Positions 30,170 to 38,606 of a stretch of 41,541 bases of DNA are shown one piece after another. The stretch's first letter is position 1. The number at the start of each line of letters is the position of its first letter. The notes under the pieces are model-generated. The model was given only the letters and a program-made list of their open reading frames with translations, searched no databases and had not been told where the DNA came from. Source of the DNA: Pseudomonadota bacterium (GTDB lineage: Bacteria > Desulfobacterota > Binatia > Bin18); NCBI GenBank assembly GCA_005804965.1, contig SYOC01000080.1:1-41541 (forward strand). The letters run 5' to 3'. The position numbers and the translations under genes were made by a program.

Positions 30170-32578
30170 ATGGCTCAATCTGCTCAACCTGCTCAACCCG
30201 CCCAATCTGCTCGCCCAGCTCAAGCTCCGGTCCCCCCAGAACTCGCACCTTTGCGTAGCGTCCACACCTCGAATTTGCCAGCATTATTCACCCAGCTCGG
30301 CATTAGCCTCGTGGTGTCCACCTATCAAGCCGGAAAGGTCATCCTCGTACGTGCCGACAACGGGACTCTGAATACTCATTTCCGTACCTTCGCCAAACCC
30401 ATGGGTATCGCGGCGGACGCCTCGCGGTTGACCATCGGCGGCAACAATATGGTGTGGGACTACCGCAATATGCCGGCGGTGGCACAGAAGATGGACCCGC
30501 CCGGCAAATACGACGCCTGTTTTTTGCCACGCCGCGCCCACGTCACTGGCGATATCGACATTCACGAGCTTGGCTACGACCAGAACAATGAGTTGTGGAT
30601 CATCAACACTCGCTTCTGTTGCCTCTGTACGTTGGACGCCACACACAGTTTTGTGCCACGCTGGCGTCCGCCGTTTGTCAGTGCTCTTGCTCCCGAGGAC
30701 CGATGTCATCTGAACGGGCTGTGCATCGTGAACGGTAAGCCCAAGTATGTCACCGCGCTCGCCGAGACTGACACCGCCGGTGGATGGCGTGCCCACAAAG
30801 CACGTGGTGGTTTACTCATGGATATCGACACCAACGAGATTTTGCTGCGTGGTCTCTCCATGCCGCACTCGCCGCGCTGGTATCAGAATAAACTCTGGGT
30901 CTTGGAGTCGAGCGAGGGCAGCCTCGCGCAGGTGGATCTCAAAACCCGCACCTGGAAAACCGTTGCTCAAGTACCAGGGTTTACGCGCGGTGTCGACTTC
31001 GTCGGCCCGCTCGCGTTTATCGGTCTCTCGCAAGTGCGTGAAAGCGCGACCTTTAGCGGCATCCCGCTGGTCGAACGCCTCACCGAACGCACCTGCGGAG
31101 TGTGGATCGTGCATATCGAGACTGGGCAAACGGTTGGCTTTTTGCGCTTCGAGGCCGGCGTGCAAGAAATCTTCGCCGTGAAAGCGCTGACCAACGCGCG
31201 GTTCCCCGACATCCTGGAGTGGAACGACGACCGGCTCGCTCATTCGTATGTGTTACCGGACGCAGCTTTAGCTGAGGTCAAACTCCCCACTGCCGAAGAT
31301 CTCGCACGTTTCCCAGGGCATCACTTCCAACAAGGCATGGATTTGTACCGCAAAGGGAAAATCGACGAATCCATTGTCGCGTTTCGCCAGTGCGTAGTGT
31401 TGCAACCCGAGTTTCCCAATGCCCGCTACAATCTCGGCATCGCCTTGGGTGACGCTGAACAGTACGTCGAGGCCGTCGACCACTTACAGCACGTCATTGC
31501 CACCGAGCCGCAACGCGCTGAGGCCTATAACAGCCTCGGATATCTCTTCAGCCGTCAGCGCCGAACACAACACGCTATTGCCCAATACGAACGCGCTATC
31601 CAGCTGCAAGCCGACTACGCCCAGGCGCATTTCAATTTGGGGATGACGCTGCTGCAGCTCGGCGATTATCAGCGCGGGTGGACGGAATACGACTGGCGCT
31701 GGAAGACTGGGCAGTTCACGCCCTTTCGCTGTCCGCAGCCGCAGTGGGATGGAACTCCGAGTCCGGACAAGACCTTGCTCATCCATACCGAACAAGGCGC
31801 TGGCGACGCCGTGCAGTTTGCCCGCTATCTACCGTGGGCGGCAGAACGCTGCAAAAAAATCATTCTCGTGTGTCTGCCGACCCTCATGCCGCTGTTCGCC
31901 ACGATTCCCGGCATTGGGCAAATTCGCGAAGCTGGGCAGATTGCGGTCTCCGAGTTCGACACCTTTTTACCTTTGCTCAGCCTGCCACGCGTACACAACA
32001 CCACGCTCGATACCATTCCTACGGCAACTGCGTATCTCGACGTGGATGCGATCCGCCGACGAAAGACGAACGGAACAGAGGCGCTTACGTTACCGGCTCC
32101 ATCCTCGGCCAGTCACTTGAAAGTTGGCATCGTGTGGGCAGGCAGCCCAACGCACAAGAACGACAGCCATCGTTCCATTGCCTTGCCAGAATGGCTGCCG
32201 ATACTACGTACCCCTGGGGTAGAATTTTATAGTTTGCAGAAAGATGCACGCAGCCACGACATCAGCGAACTACCAGCCGAGGTCAAGGTACACAACCTCG
32301 ACCCGCTGCTAGGCGATTATGGCGATCTTGCCTTGCTGCTCGACCAACTCGATGTAGTGGTGAGCGTCGATACCTCGGTGGCACACGTGGCCGCAGCTTT
32401 GGGCAAGCCGGTGTGGACGTTGATTAGCTACGTCCCCGATTGGCGCTGGGGATTAGAAGGCGAGACTACGCCCTGGTACCCGACGATGCGGCTCTTCCGG
32501 CAGCGTCAGCCCCGCGACTGGGCCAGTGTCATGGCGCAGGTCGCAGCAGAGCTGCACGAGCGGCGGGTGGCGAATTAG
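30170..32578 (+). CDS. TIGR03032 domain-TPR-glycosyltransferase-like fusion protein
   Basis: An 802-residue cytoplasmic protein with three parts. Residues about 30-365 are the TIGR03032/DUF4915 domain (LFTQLGISLVVSTYQAGKVILVRAD, the GIAAD and HLNGLCIVNGKPKYVTALAETDT blocks), a propeller-like fold of unknown function. Residues about 385-520 are TPR repeats (AFRQCVVLQPEFPNARYNLGIALGDAEQY and two more). The rest is a GT-B-like domain related to glycosyltransferase family 9 (HTEQGAGDAVQFARYLPWAAERC, VGIVWAGSPTHKNDSHRSI, VVVSVDTSVAHVAAALGKPVWTL). Its start has Ala/Gln/Pro repeats. ATG 30170 has AAGAGGCG; the open frame extends upstream, but without support. It may modify a protein or surface glycan; inferred only. 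Confidence 0.85.
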   Translation: MAQSAQPAQPAQSARPAQAPVPPELAPLRSVHTSNLPALFTQLGISLVVSTYQAGKVILVRADNGTLNTHFRTFAKPMGIAADASRLTIGGNNMVWDYRNMPAVAQKMDPPGKYDACFLPRRAHVTGDIDIHELGYDQNNELWIINTRFCCLCTLDATHSFVPRWRPPFVSALAPEDRCHLNGLCIVNGKPKYVTALAETDTAGGWRAHKARGGLLMDIDTNEILLRGLSMPHSPRWYQNKLWVLESSEGSLAQVDLKTRTWKTVAQVPGFTRGVDFVGPLAFIGLSQVRESATFSGIPLVERLTERTCGVWIVHIETGQTVGFLRFEAGVQEIFAVKALTNARFPDILEWNDDRLAHSYVLPDAALAEVKLPTAEDLARFPGHHFQQGMDLYRKGKIDESIVAFRQCVVLQPEFPNARYNLGIALGDAEQYVEAVDHLQHVIATEPQRAEAYNSLGYLFSRQRRTQHAIAQYERAIQLQADYAQAHFNLGMTLLQLGDYQRGWTEYDWRWKTGQFTPFRCPQPQWDGTPSPDKTLLIHTEQGAGDAVQFARYLPWAAERCKKIILVCLPTLMPLFATIPGIGQIREAGQIAVSEFDTFLPLLSLPRVHNTTLDTIPTATAYLDVDAIRRRKTNGTEALTLPAPSSASHLKVGIVWAGSPTHKNDSHRSIALPEWLPILRTPGVEFYSLQKDARSHDISELPAEVKVHNLDPLLGDYGDLALLLDQLDVVVSVDTSVAHVAAALGKPVWTLISYVPDWRWGLEGETTPWYPTMRLFRQRQPRDWASVMAQVAAELHERRVAN

Positions 32579-32605
32579 CGGGTGTTCACAAAGTAGGTCG
32601 GCGTT

Positions 32606-32680
32606 GTCATTGCGAGGAGCCGCAGGTGACGAAGCAATCTCTTTTTCAGGCAAAGATTGCTTCGCTCCGCTCGCAATGAC
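32606..32680. repeat. Long palindromic intergenic repeat (75 bp)
   Basis: Outer arms GTCATTGCGAG (32606-32616) and CTCGCAATGAC (32670-32680) and inner arms GAAGCAATCT and AGATTGCTTC are perfect inverted repeats. The element can fold into one long hairpin and resembles the small non-autonomous repeats common in environmental bacterial genomes. It lies between the TIGR03032 gene and the RND exporter. Confidence 0.8.
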
Positions 32681-32794
32681 ACCGTCGCTTAACTTCACAG
32701 CATTGCTTTACAAATCGAGCGCCCTTGCTCTTTCTCCACCCGCTAGATACCTCTCATCAGTCATCACTACGTAAACGGGTTCGCGGGGGGGAGC

Positions 32795-35566
32795 ATGGAA
32801 CGCATCTACCACTTCATCGTCCACTGGCCGAAAACTGTGTTGCTTGCGCTCGTCCTGCTGACTGGCTTTCTCGGCATGCAAGCGCTGCAAATTCGTATCG
32901 ATAGCTCGGCCGAGCATCTCTTAGCCACGGACGATCCCAAGAAGCAGTATTACGATGAAATCCGTGCGATCTTCGGTGGCGATGACATCGGTGTCATCGG
33001 CCTTATCACTGAGAATGTCTATACCCCCGAGACCATCGAAAAAATTCGCCGGATCACGGCACAGTTGGAGAAAGTCGATGGAGTGCAGAGCGTCCGCAGC
33101 CTGACGAATCTGCCCGACGTGATTGCCGATCTTTCCTACCCTCCGCCTCTCGTTGCCAAAACTCCGCTGGACCTCGCCGCGCTCGCCGCGCTCAGGAAGC
33201 GTATCGAAGAAGAGTATCCCATTTACCTCAACTTCGTGGCCAAGGACGCCGGCGGGACGGCTATCGTTGTCTATTTCAAGACCCTCACCGAAGACGAGTT
33301 TATCGAAAAAGGTGTGGATGAGCGGATCGAAGAGATCATGCAGCAAGAGCAGGGACCAGAAACCCTGTACTACACAGGCATGCAGCACATCAAAATCAGC
33401 TCGCTCAAGCTCATGCGCCAAGACCTGCGCACGTTCACGCCGCTGAGCTTGCTCGTCATTATGGGCGTCTTAGGTGTGTGTTTCCGCAACGTGCGTGGCG
33501 TGGTGCTGCCGCTGCTGTCCGTGCTGTGCGGAGTGGTCTGGACCCTGGGAATCATGGTGCTGACGAACGCGGCGATTACCATCGGGACGCTGGTGCTCCC
33601 CTCACTCTTGATCGTCATCGGCAGCACCTATTCCATCTATGTCATCGCCCAATATGAAGAAGAATCTGGCAAAGGTAGCTTGGCCAGAGAAGTCGTCCTG
33701 CGCTCGCTCAAGCGTGTGAGCCTGCCGGTCACGGTGGCTGCCCTTACCACAGTCGTGGGGTTCATCGCGCTCTTAGTTAATCGGATCGGCACCATTCGCG
33801 AGCTTGGGTTATATGCCGCAGTCGGGTTCGCCAGTGTCACGATTATCGTGCTGACTCTCATCCCCGCAGCTTTGGTGCTGCTTCCTTTGCCACGGGTGCA
33901 AAGCACAGCGAACAAAGGCCGGCTTCTGGCAGCTTTCCTCACGCGGATGGGACACTTCAACCGTCGCTATCAAAAGCCCATCATCATTGCTGCCGCCGTA
34001 TCCATTCTCCCGTGTCTTTGGGGGATGAGCCTGATCAAAGCCGACTCCAATTTTTTGCAGTTCTTTGAGCCGAACTCGCCAGTACGCCGCGCCAACGAAA
34101 TCATCAGCGACAAAATCGGCGGAGCGCAGGTCTTCTCTGTCATTGTCAGCAGTAAAGAGAACGGAGGCATTGCCACGTGGGATATCGTGAAACGCATGCG
34201 CGACTTGCAACTGTATCTCGCTACCCAGTCGGGCATCGACCAGACCACCTCGCTTGCGGATATTTGCGAACTGATGGACCGTGCCATTCGCAAGGGTGGC
34301 TCCTCGGATGACATCATCGTGCCAGAGGAGGGCGAGGCAGCGGCAGCTCCTGTGGAGACGGCAGCGGATACGCCTTTTTGGGAAAGCGAAGAACGGTTCG
34401 ACGCCACCATGCGTTTGATCAAAAACGCCAATCCCAAAACCTTCTCCTCGTTCGCCAACTCGACGTTCTCTATGGCAAGCCTCACCGTGCGCACGCGCCT
34501 GACCAGTTCGAGCGACATTGTCCGCGTCGCCGAAAACATCCGCACCTATGCCGCCGAGCGGTTCCCACCAGAGATCGAAGTCCACCCTACTGGCAGCCTC
34601 ATCCTGCTCAACGAAGCCACGGAAGACATCGTCTGGGGGCAAATCACCAGCCTGGGGTTTGCTTTGCTGGTGATTTTCGTGGTGCTTTCGCTCATGTTCC
34701 TGTCGGCAAAAGTTGGGTTCCTGTCGTTGCTGCCGAACCTCCTGGCGATCTTGATCTTTTTTGGCGCGATGGGTTGGACCGGGGTCACGCTCAACTTAGG
34801 CACGAGCATTATCGCCTCAATCGCTATCGGCATCGCCGTTGAAGACGCGATTCGCTATCTCGCGCGCTTGAGTGCCGAGATCCAAGCCACGCACGATCAA
34901 GAACAGGCCATTTTCCAAACCATAGCAACCGTCGGCAAACCCATCATTTATGCCTCGGCAGCATTGGGTCTCGGCTTTTTAACCTTGCTCTTTTCCAACT
35001 TTGTGCCCATCCAAAAGTTCGGCATCCTGACCGCGATCACTATCGCGGCAGCGTTCGTCAACGATTTGGTGTTGTTGCCGGCGCTGCTGGCGACGACTCG
35101 TATCATCACTTTGTGGGATGTCGCAGCTCTACGGCTGGGTAAGGACCCACACAAAACGATTCCGTTGTTCGCCGGGTTGCGCCCCTCGCAAGCGAAGATC
35201 GTGACACTGATGGGCAAATTGAAGACCTACGCGCCTGGCCAGCCCATCATTCAACAGGGCGAAATCGGCGATGAAATGTACATCCTGATTACCGGCACGG
35301 CGGACGTCTTCATCAACCCCGATGTGCAACGCAAGCTCGTGCGCACTCTCACCCGTGGCGATGTCTTCGGGGAGATGGGCTTGATCCGTCATCACCAGCG
35401 TGCAGCCGACGTGATTGCCAAAGAAGCCGTAGAAGTGATTGCCGTAGATGAGCGGTTCTTGGACCAAATGCAGCGCCGCTATCCGCGTGTCGGTGCCAAA
35501 ATCTTCCTCAATATCGCCAAGATGTTGAGTGACCGCTTGCAGGAGTCGCAACGCCCGACGAAATAG
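32795..35566 (+). CDS. MMPL-type RND exporter with C-terminal cNMP-binding domain
   Basis: A 923-residue inner-membrane transporter of the RND superfamily, MMPL/hopanoid-exporter-like type. Each half has one helix, a periplasmic loop and five or six helices: helix 1 at residues 14-32, bundle 1 near 220-370, helix 7 near 395-410 and bundle 2 near 615-770. From about 800 a cyclic-nucleotide-binding beta-roll follows (YAPGQPIIQQGEIGDEMYILITGTADVF, then LTRGDVFGEMGLIRHHQRAADVIAKEAVEVIAVDERF), containing the FGEMGL and RAADV phosphate-cassette-like segment. So a cAMP-like ligand may gate transport. ATG 32795 has GGGGGGGAG upstream. It is the intact paralogue of the broken locus at 17642-20424 but has no DUF1329 neighbour. 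Confidence 0.9.
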   Translation: MERIYHFIVHWPKTVLLALVLLTGFLGMQALQIRIDSSAEHLLATDDPKKQYYDEIRAIFGGDDIGVIGLITENVYTPETIEKIRRITAQLEKVDGVQSVRSLTNLPDVIADLSYPPPLVAKTPLDLAALAALRKRIEEEYPIYLNFVAKDAGGTAIVVYFKTLTEDEFIEKGVDERIEEIMQQEQGPETLYYTGMQHIKISSLKLMRQDLRTFTPLSLLVIMGVLGVCFRNVRGVVLPLLSVLCGVVWTLGIMVLTNAAITIGTLVLPSLLIVIGSTYSIYVIAQYEEESGKGSLAREVVLRSLKRVSLPVTVAALTTVVGFIALLVNRIGTIRELGLYAAVGFASVTIIVLTLIPAALVLLPLPRVQSTANKGRLLAAFLTRMGHFNRRYQKPIIIAAAVSILPCLWGMSLIKADSNFLQFFEPNSPVRRANEIISDKIGGAQVFSVIVSSKENGGIATWDIVKRMRDLQLYLATQSGIDQTTSLADICELMDRAIRKGGSSDDIIVPEEGEAAAAPVETAADTPFWESEERFDATMRLIKNANPKTFSSFANSTFSMASLTVRTRLTSSSDIVRVAENIRTYAAERFPPEIEVHPTGSLILLNEATEDIVWGQITSLGFALLVIFVVLSLMFLSAKVGFLSLLPNLLAILIFFGAMGWTGVTLNLGTSIIASIAIGIAVEDAIRYLARLSAEIQATHDQEQAIFQTIATVGKPIIYASAALGLGFLTLLFSNFVPIQKFGILTAITIAAAFVNDLVLLPALLATTRIITLWDVAALRLGKDPHKTIPLFAGLRPSQAKIVTLMGKLKTYAPGQPIIQQGEIGDEMYILITGTADVFINPDVQRKLVRTLTRGDVFGEMGLIRHHQRAADVIAKEAVEVIAVDERFLDQMQRRYPRVGAKIFLNIAKMLSDRLQESQRPTK

Positions 35567-35612
35567 CACCGGGCAAGGGAACAAGAGCAAGATGTCGTTC
35601 TCGGAAGAAAAC

Positions 35613-35741
35613 GCTTACGGCGGTGTTGTCCCATAACAGCTTCCGCTTAGATTCTAGGGAGAGGGGTTGCTTGAGCATAGCATCCACACCCGACGGATAA
35701 GTGCCGTCAGGGTGCGGATGCTGCCAAACCTGAAAGGACAT
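35613..35741 (-). pseudogene. 3' remnant of an amidohydrolase gene
   Basis: A stretch of about 42 codons keeps the C-terminal signature of amidohydrolase-2/ACMSD-like enzymes: HPHPDGTYPSG, a helix, then KQPLSLESKRKLLWDNTA, matching the usual D-x-PHPDG...L-x-DNAARLY ending. Nothing upstream matches the metal-binding body, and the end is lost after DNTA. It lies about 55 bp downstream of the dimethylformamidase-like gene. Within it sits a long imperfect hairpin (35679-35722, about 18 pairs), which may also act as a terminator although no T-tract follows. Confidence 0.6.
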
Positions 35742-35795
35742 GGGGGTGGCGGCTCCTGAATGCCTCGCCCGACTCCTGGCCAGGATAGGTTCTTT

Positions 35796-38021
35796 CTACG
35801 GCAGCGGCGTGTCTTCCAAGAATCGACGTAACACATTCCCAGTAACGCGCGAAACGGTGTTGTCATAGTCATTGAACGAAAGCGATCCGCACCACGCAAT
35901 CGACCCGGTCGAGAACACGGCCCCGCCGTTGGCACACGGGAAATACACCATGTCGGCACGAACTAGCGGGTTCACCGAACCGCCTTGGCGCGAGTTGCTC
36001 ACCAACACCTCCTCAACAACGTGTTGATACGCATCAGTGTGACCAAAGGACGACGCCAACACCAGCGCGTGCGGTGGCGTGCCGAGAGCGAAGTCAGCAC
36101 GATCAAGCTCAAACCCTGCCGCACCATGATTTAGTACCAGTGACGGAAAATCTCCGATCAACTCTTCCCGTCCAATGCCCGCGAAGATAAATGCGGCGCG
36201 TGGATCGAAGCTGCCCGGCTGGCGACGATACGGACGACTGTGGTCAAACCCCTGTGCGGTAAACCCGATACCGACAAGCTGCTGCGGGGACTTGCCGCGA
36301 AACCGCCAAATCCCACCTAACTCGCCAGTCGTGCTGAGATGATATTCACCGGGACCGGCCTCCCACGCACGAATCCCGCCCCAACGACGTACCTCGACTA
36401 CATGCGAACGCGCTGGGTCAAGCGCTGTCACCCAATAGAAACCGTTGCCGCCGAGATACATCAGCCGTCCGCCGCGTTGCAGGTAGGTCTTCGCCGAGGT
36501 CAACATCGCTGCCGTCCAGTATTCCGGATGACTGCCAGTCAGCACAACTTTGTAAGGAGCCAGCAGCTCAAGCCCTTCAAGTTGCAGGTCTTCATCGGTG
36601 ATGACGTCGTAGTCGTGACCTTGCGCCTCCAGCCAGTCGATGAGGTGGAGATCCGCAGGAAGCTGATGCGGACAGCCGAGGATACGGGTGTAATACTTGG
36701 GTCGCAGCGTCATGATTGGACGCAAACGCGACGAATAACACACCCCGCTGCCGTCGGTATGGCAGTCGTACAAGCTCACCAGACCGTTCTCCGCCGTGTA
36801 CTGATCTTCCGGCGTCTCGGCACCACGCGTGGTTTGATTGGGAGCTAGCCGGTACGAAAGCTTGAGCTGTTCGTTCGCATACGCCAAGTAGCTGTTCGTA
36901 GGCAGCAGAACCAGCGCACGTGCCGTGGGCGCGCCTTTCTTGGGGCGCACAAAAAACGGGACGTGATCCTCCCCGCCATCAGTGCGCAACCGCGCTGCGT
37001 ACACACCACTCTTCAGCCCTTGTGGCAGTGTCCAGGCAAAGTCGGTCTCCCAGCTGGCGTCCTCAAGATCGTCATCATGAAAATGGATCGCGCCATACTC
37101 CTGTGGCGCGTTGCGATAATCGGTTTCTTGTCCCGTCCAATTATGACCAGTCATGCCGCGCGTGGGCATCTGCACGGTCTCGCCATGCAGCCGATGTGGT
37201 GAGGCGTCCGTAATCTGAGTCGAAGCGATATCTGCGGCAAAATCCCAAGCTGCAATCAGTGCCGACCCAAACGCCAGCGGTGACGCACCACGCTGAATCG
37301 ACACCACTTCTTCTTGAGCCAATGCTCGTCCGAACAGACAAGGCTGGTCAAGTTTGCCATTGAAATGACAGCCAACGGTCGGCACTGCATTGCCAGCATC
37401 AGTCCAGCTCGCGGCCATGAGAAGGTCCGCCGAATGAGGGACGAGGAGCGCTCTCGGCACGGTGTGTTGCACCCGCACCTCCGACTCATCTTGTGGCCAT
37501 GCACGTTGCGGCATTTGATAGAGCGACACACTCCCATGCTGAGCATCATAGGAGGCGCACACGAAATACCATTCTCTGGCGCGGAGGGGTTTGCCGCTGC
37601 GGATGCGCACAACTTGGCCAGTTTGGTCGCCAAGCCAAAACGCCAACTCGCCATTCTCGTCGATGAACACACCGTAGCCTTGCTCGTGAGACCACTTCGT
37701 CACAATCCCTTGCACACCCTTTTGTGGGGTAGTCGGCCAAATCCATGCGCAGAGGGTGATCCCAGCCGATGGCGTCAGGCGCGGGCTGTCAGGCACCAAC
37801 ACGTACGAACCAGTATGGAGCTTCTGCACGCGGCCTGGATATTCGCGGCTCACAGGAGTGTCGACGAGTTCCTCCTTGAACCCAGGTCCGCGCGGATTGG
37901 GGTCACCATGAATCAGCCGGACAATATCCGCGCGATACACAGGCAACTCGCAACTCACCTTGAACTGAATGGTCTCCCCTGCCGCCACGCTGAAACGGTC
38001 TGCATACCCGACAACCTTCAT
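35796..38021 (-). CDS. N,N-dimethylformamidase large-subunit-like protein
   Basis: A 741-residue protein similar in size and layout to the large subunit of N,N-dimethylformamidase, which hydrolyses dimethylformamide to formate and dimethylamine. After an N-terminal beta domain (YADRFSVAAGETIQFKVSC), residues about 70-215 are a concanavalin/LamG-like domain (GSYVLVPDSPRLTPSAGITLCAWIWP, YGVFIDENGELAFWLGD). From about 290 comes the DMFase C-terminal region with an amidotransferase-like fold (VLTGSHPEYWTAAMLTSAKTYLQRGGRLMYLGGNGFYW). I use ATG 38021; a longer frame to 38129 exists, and neither has a strong ribosome site. The small subunit is not seen, and the metal ligands cannot be assigned. It diverges from the RidA gene. 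Confidence 0.82.
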   Translation of the reverse strand: MKVVGYADRFSVAAGETIQFKVSCELPVYRADIVRLIHGDPNPRGPGFKEELVDTPVSREYPGRVQKLHTGSYVLVPDSPRLTPSAGITLCAWIWPTTPQKGVQGIVTKWSHEQGYGVFIDENGELAFWLGDQTGQVVRIRSGKPLRAREWYFVCASYDAQHGSVSLYQMPQRAWPQDESEVRVQHTVPRALLVPHSADLLMAASWTDAGNAVPTVGCHFNGKLDQPCLFGRALAQEEVVSIQRGASPLAFGSALIAAWDFAADIASTQITDASPHRLHGETVQMPTRGMTGHNWTGQETDYRNAPQEYGAIHFHDDDLEDASWETDFAWTLPQGLKSGVYAARLRTDGGEDHVPFFVRPKKGAPTARALVLLPTNSYLAYANEQLKLSYRLAPNQTTRGAETPEDQYTAENGLVSLYDCHTDGSGVCYSSRLRPIMTLRPKYYTRILGCPHQLPADLHLIDWLEAQGHDYDVITDEDLQLEGLELLAPYKVVLTGSHPEYWTAAMLTSAKTYLQRGGRLMYLGGNGFYWVTALDPARSHVVEVRRWGGIRAWEAGPGEYHLSTTGELGGIWRFRGKSPQQLVGIGFTAQGFDHSRPYRRQPGSFDPRAAFIFAGIGREELIGDFPSLVLNHGAAGFELDRADFALGTPPHALVLASSFGHTDAYQHVVEEVLVSNSRQGGSVNPLVRADMVYFPCANGGAVFSTGSIAWCGSLSFNDYDNTVSRVTGNVLRRFLEDTPLP

Positions 38022-38170
38022 GCGCACCCCAATCTTCCTTTTCGTAGTGCTGGCGATGATAGCAACTTCACGGACTTCCGCCACAACGCCGTGGCCAGAG
38101 CCAATGATTTGCCGTATGTTGCGAACCATCTCGCCCGACGAGAAAAATTCATCATGAGGAGGAAACGATC

Positions 38171-38566
38171 ATGGACAAAAGCGCCGTGGTTATCCCAGCA
38201 GGCATGGAGCACTATTACGAGCAGTTTCATTTCGCGCCGGCGGTCAAAGATGGGGATCGCTTGTACTGCTCCGGTGTCATCGGCATCGGCCCAGACGGCA
38301 AGCCAGCCGCCGATCCAGAAACGCAATTCTCCCACGCCTTCGAGCAAGTGCAATCGGTGCTCACAACCGCCGGAGCCTCCTTTGCCGACATCGTCGAAAT
38401 GACCACATTCCATGTCGGCCTGCAAAAGAACCTCACCGCCTTCATGAAAGTCAAAGACCGCTACATGCAGGCCCCCTACCCGTCTTGGACGGCCATCGGC
38501 ATTACCGAACTCGCATTTCCTGGCGGCTTGGTCGAGATCAAAGTCATCGCGCGACTCAAGGTGTAA
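38171..38566 (+). CDS. RidA/YER057c/UK114-family protein
   Basis: A 131-residue trimeric Rid-family protein. The archetype deaminates reactive 2-aminoacrylate-type enamines. The pattern is clear (FAPAVKDGDRLYCSGVIGIGPDGKPAADPETQFSHAFEQVQSVLTTAGASFADIVEMTTF, and GGLVEIKVIARLKV). The conserved Arg that binds the carboxylate in RidA itself is replaced: YPSWTAIGIT has Trp where the archetype has Arg, so this is one of the non-RidA subfamilies, many of which belong to catabolic operons. ATG 38171 has a strong GGAGGAAA ribosome site. Confidence 0.88.
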   Translation: MDKSAVVIPAGMEHYYEQFHFAPAVKDGDRLYCSGVIGIGPDGKPAADPETQFSHAFEQVQSVLTTAGASFADIVEMTTFHVGLQKNLTAFMKVKDRYMQAPYPSWTAIGITELAFPGGLVEIKVIARLKV

Positions 38567-38606
38567 CCCGCGTCACCTCAGGGGCGGCGACGACGTGGAG
38601 CGCGGT

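Noticed and set aside
32606-32680. Long hairpin as an rRNA- or tRNA-like gene or a riboswitch
   Set aside because: It has no cloverleaf and its arms are plain inverted repeats of the kind found in dispersed intergenic elements.
37314-38402. 362-codon plus-strand frame across the dimethylformamidase-like gene and ridA
   Set aside because: It is antisense to the first and out of frame with the second, with no domain match.
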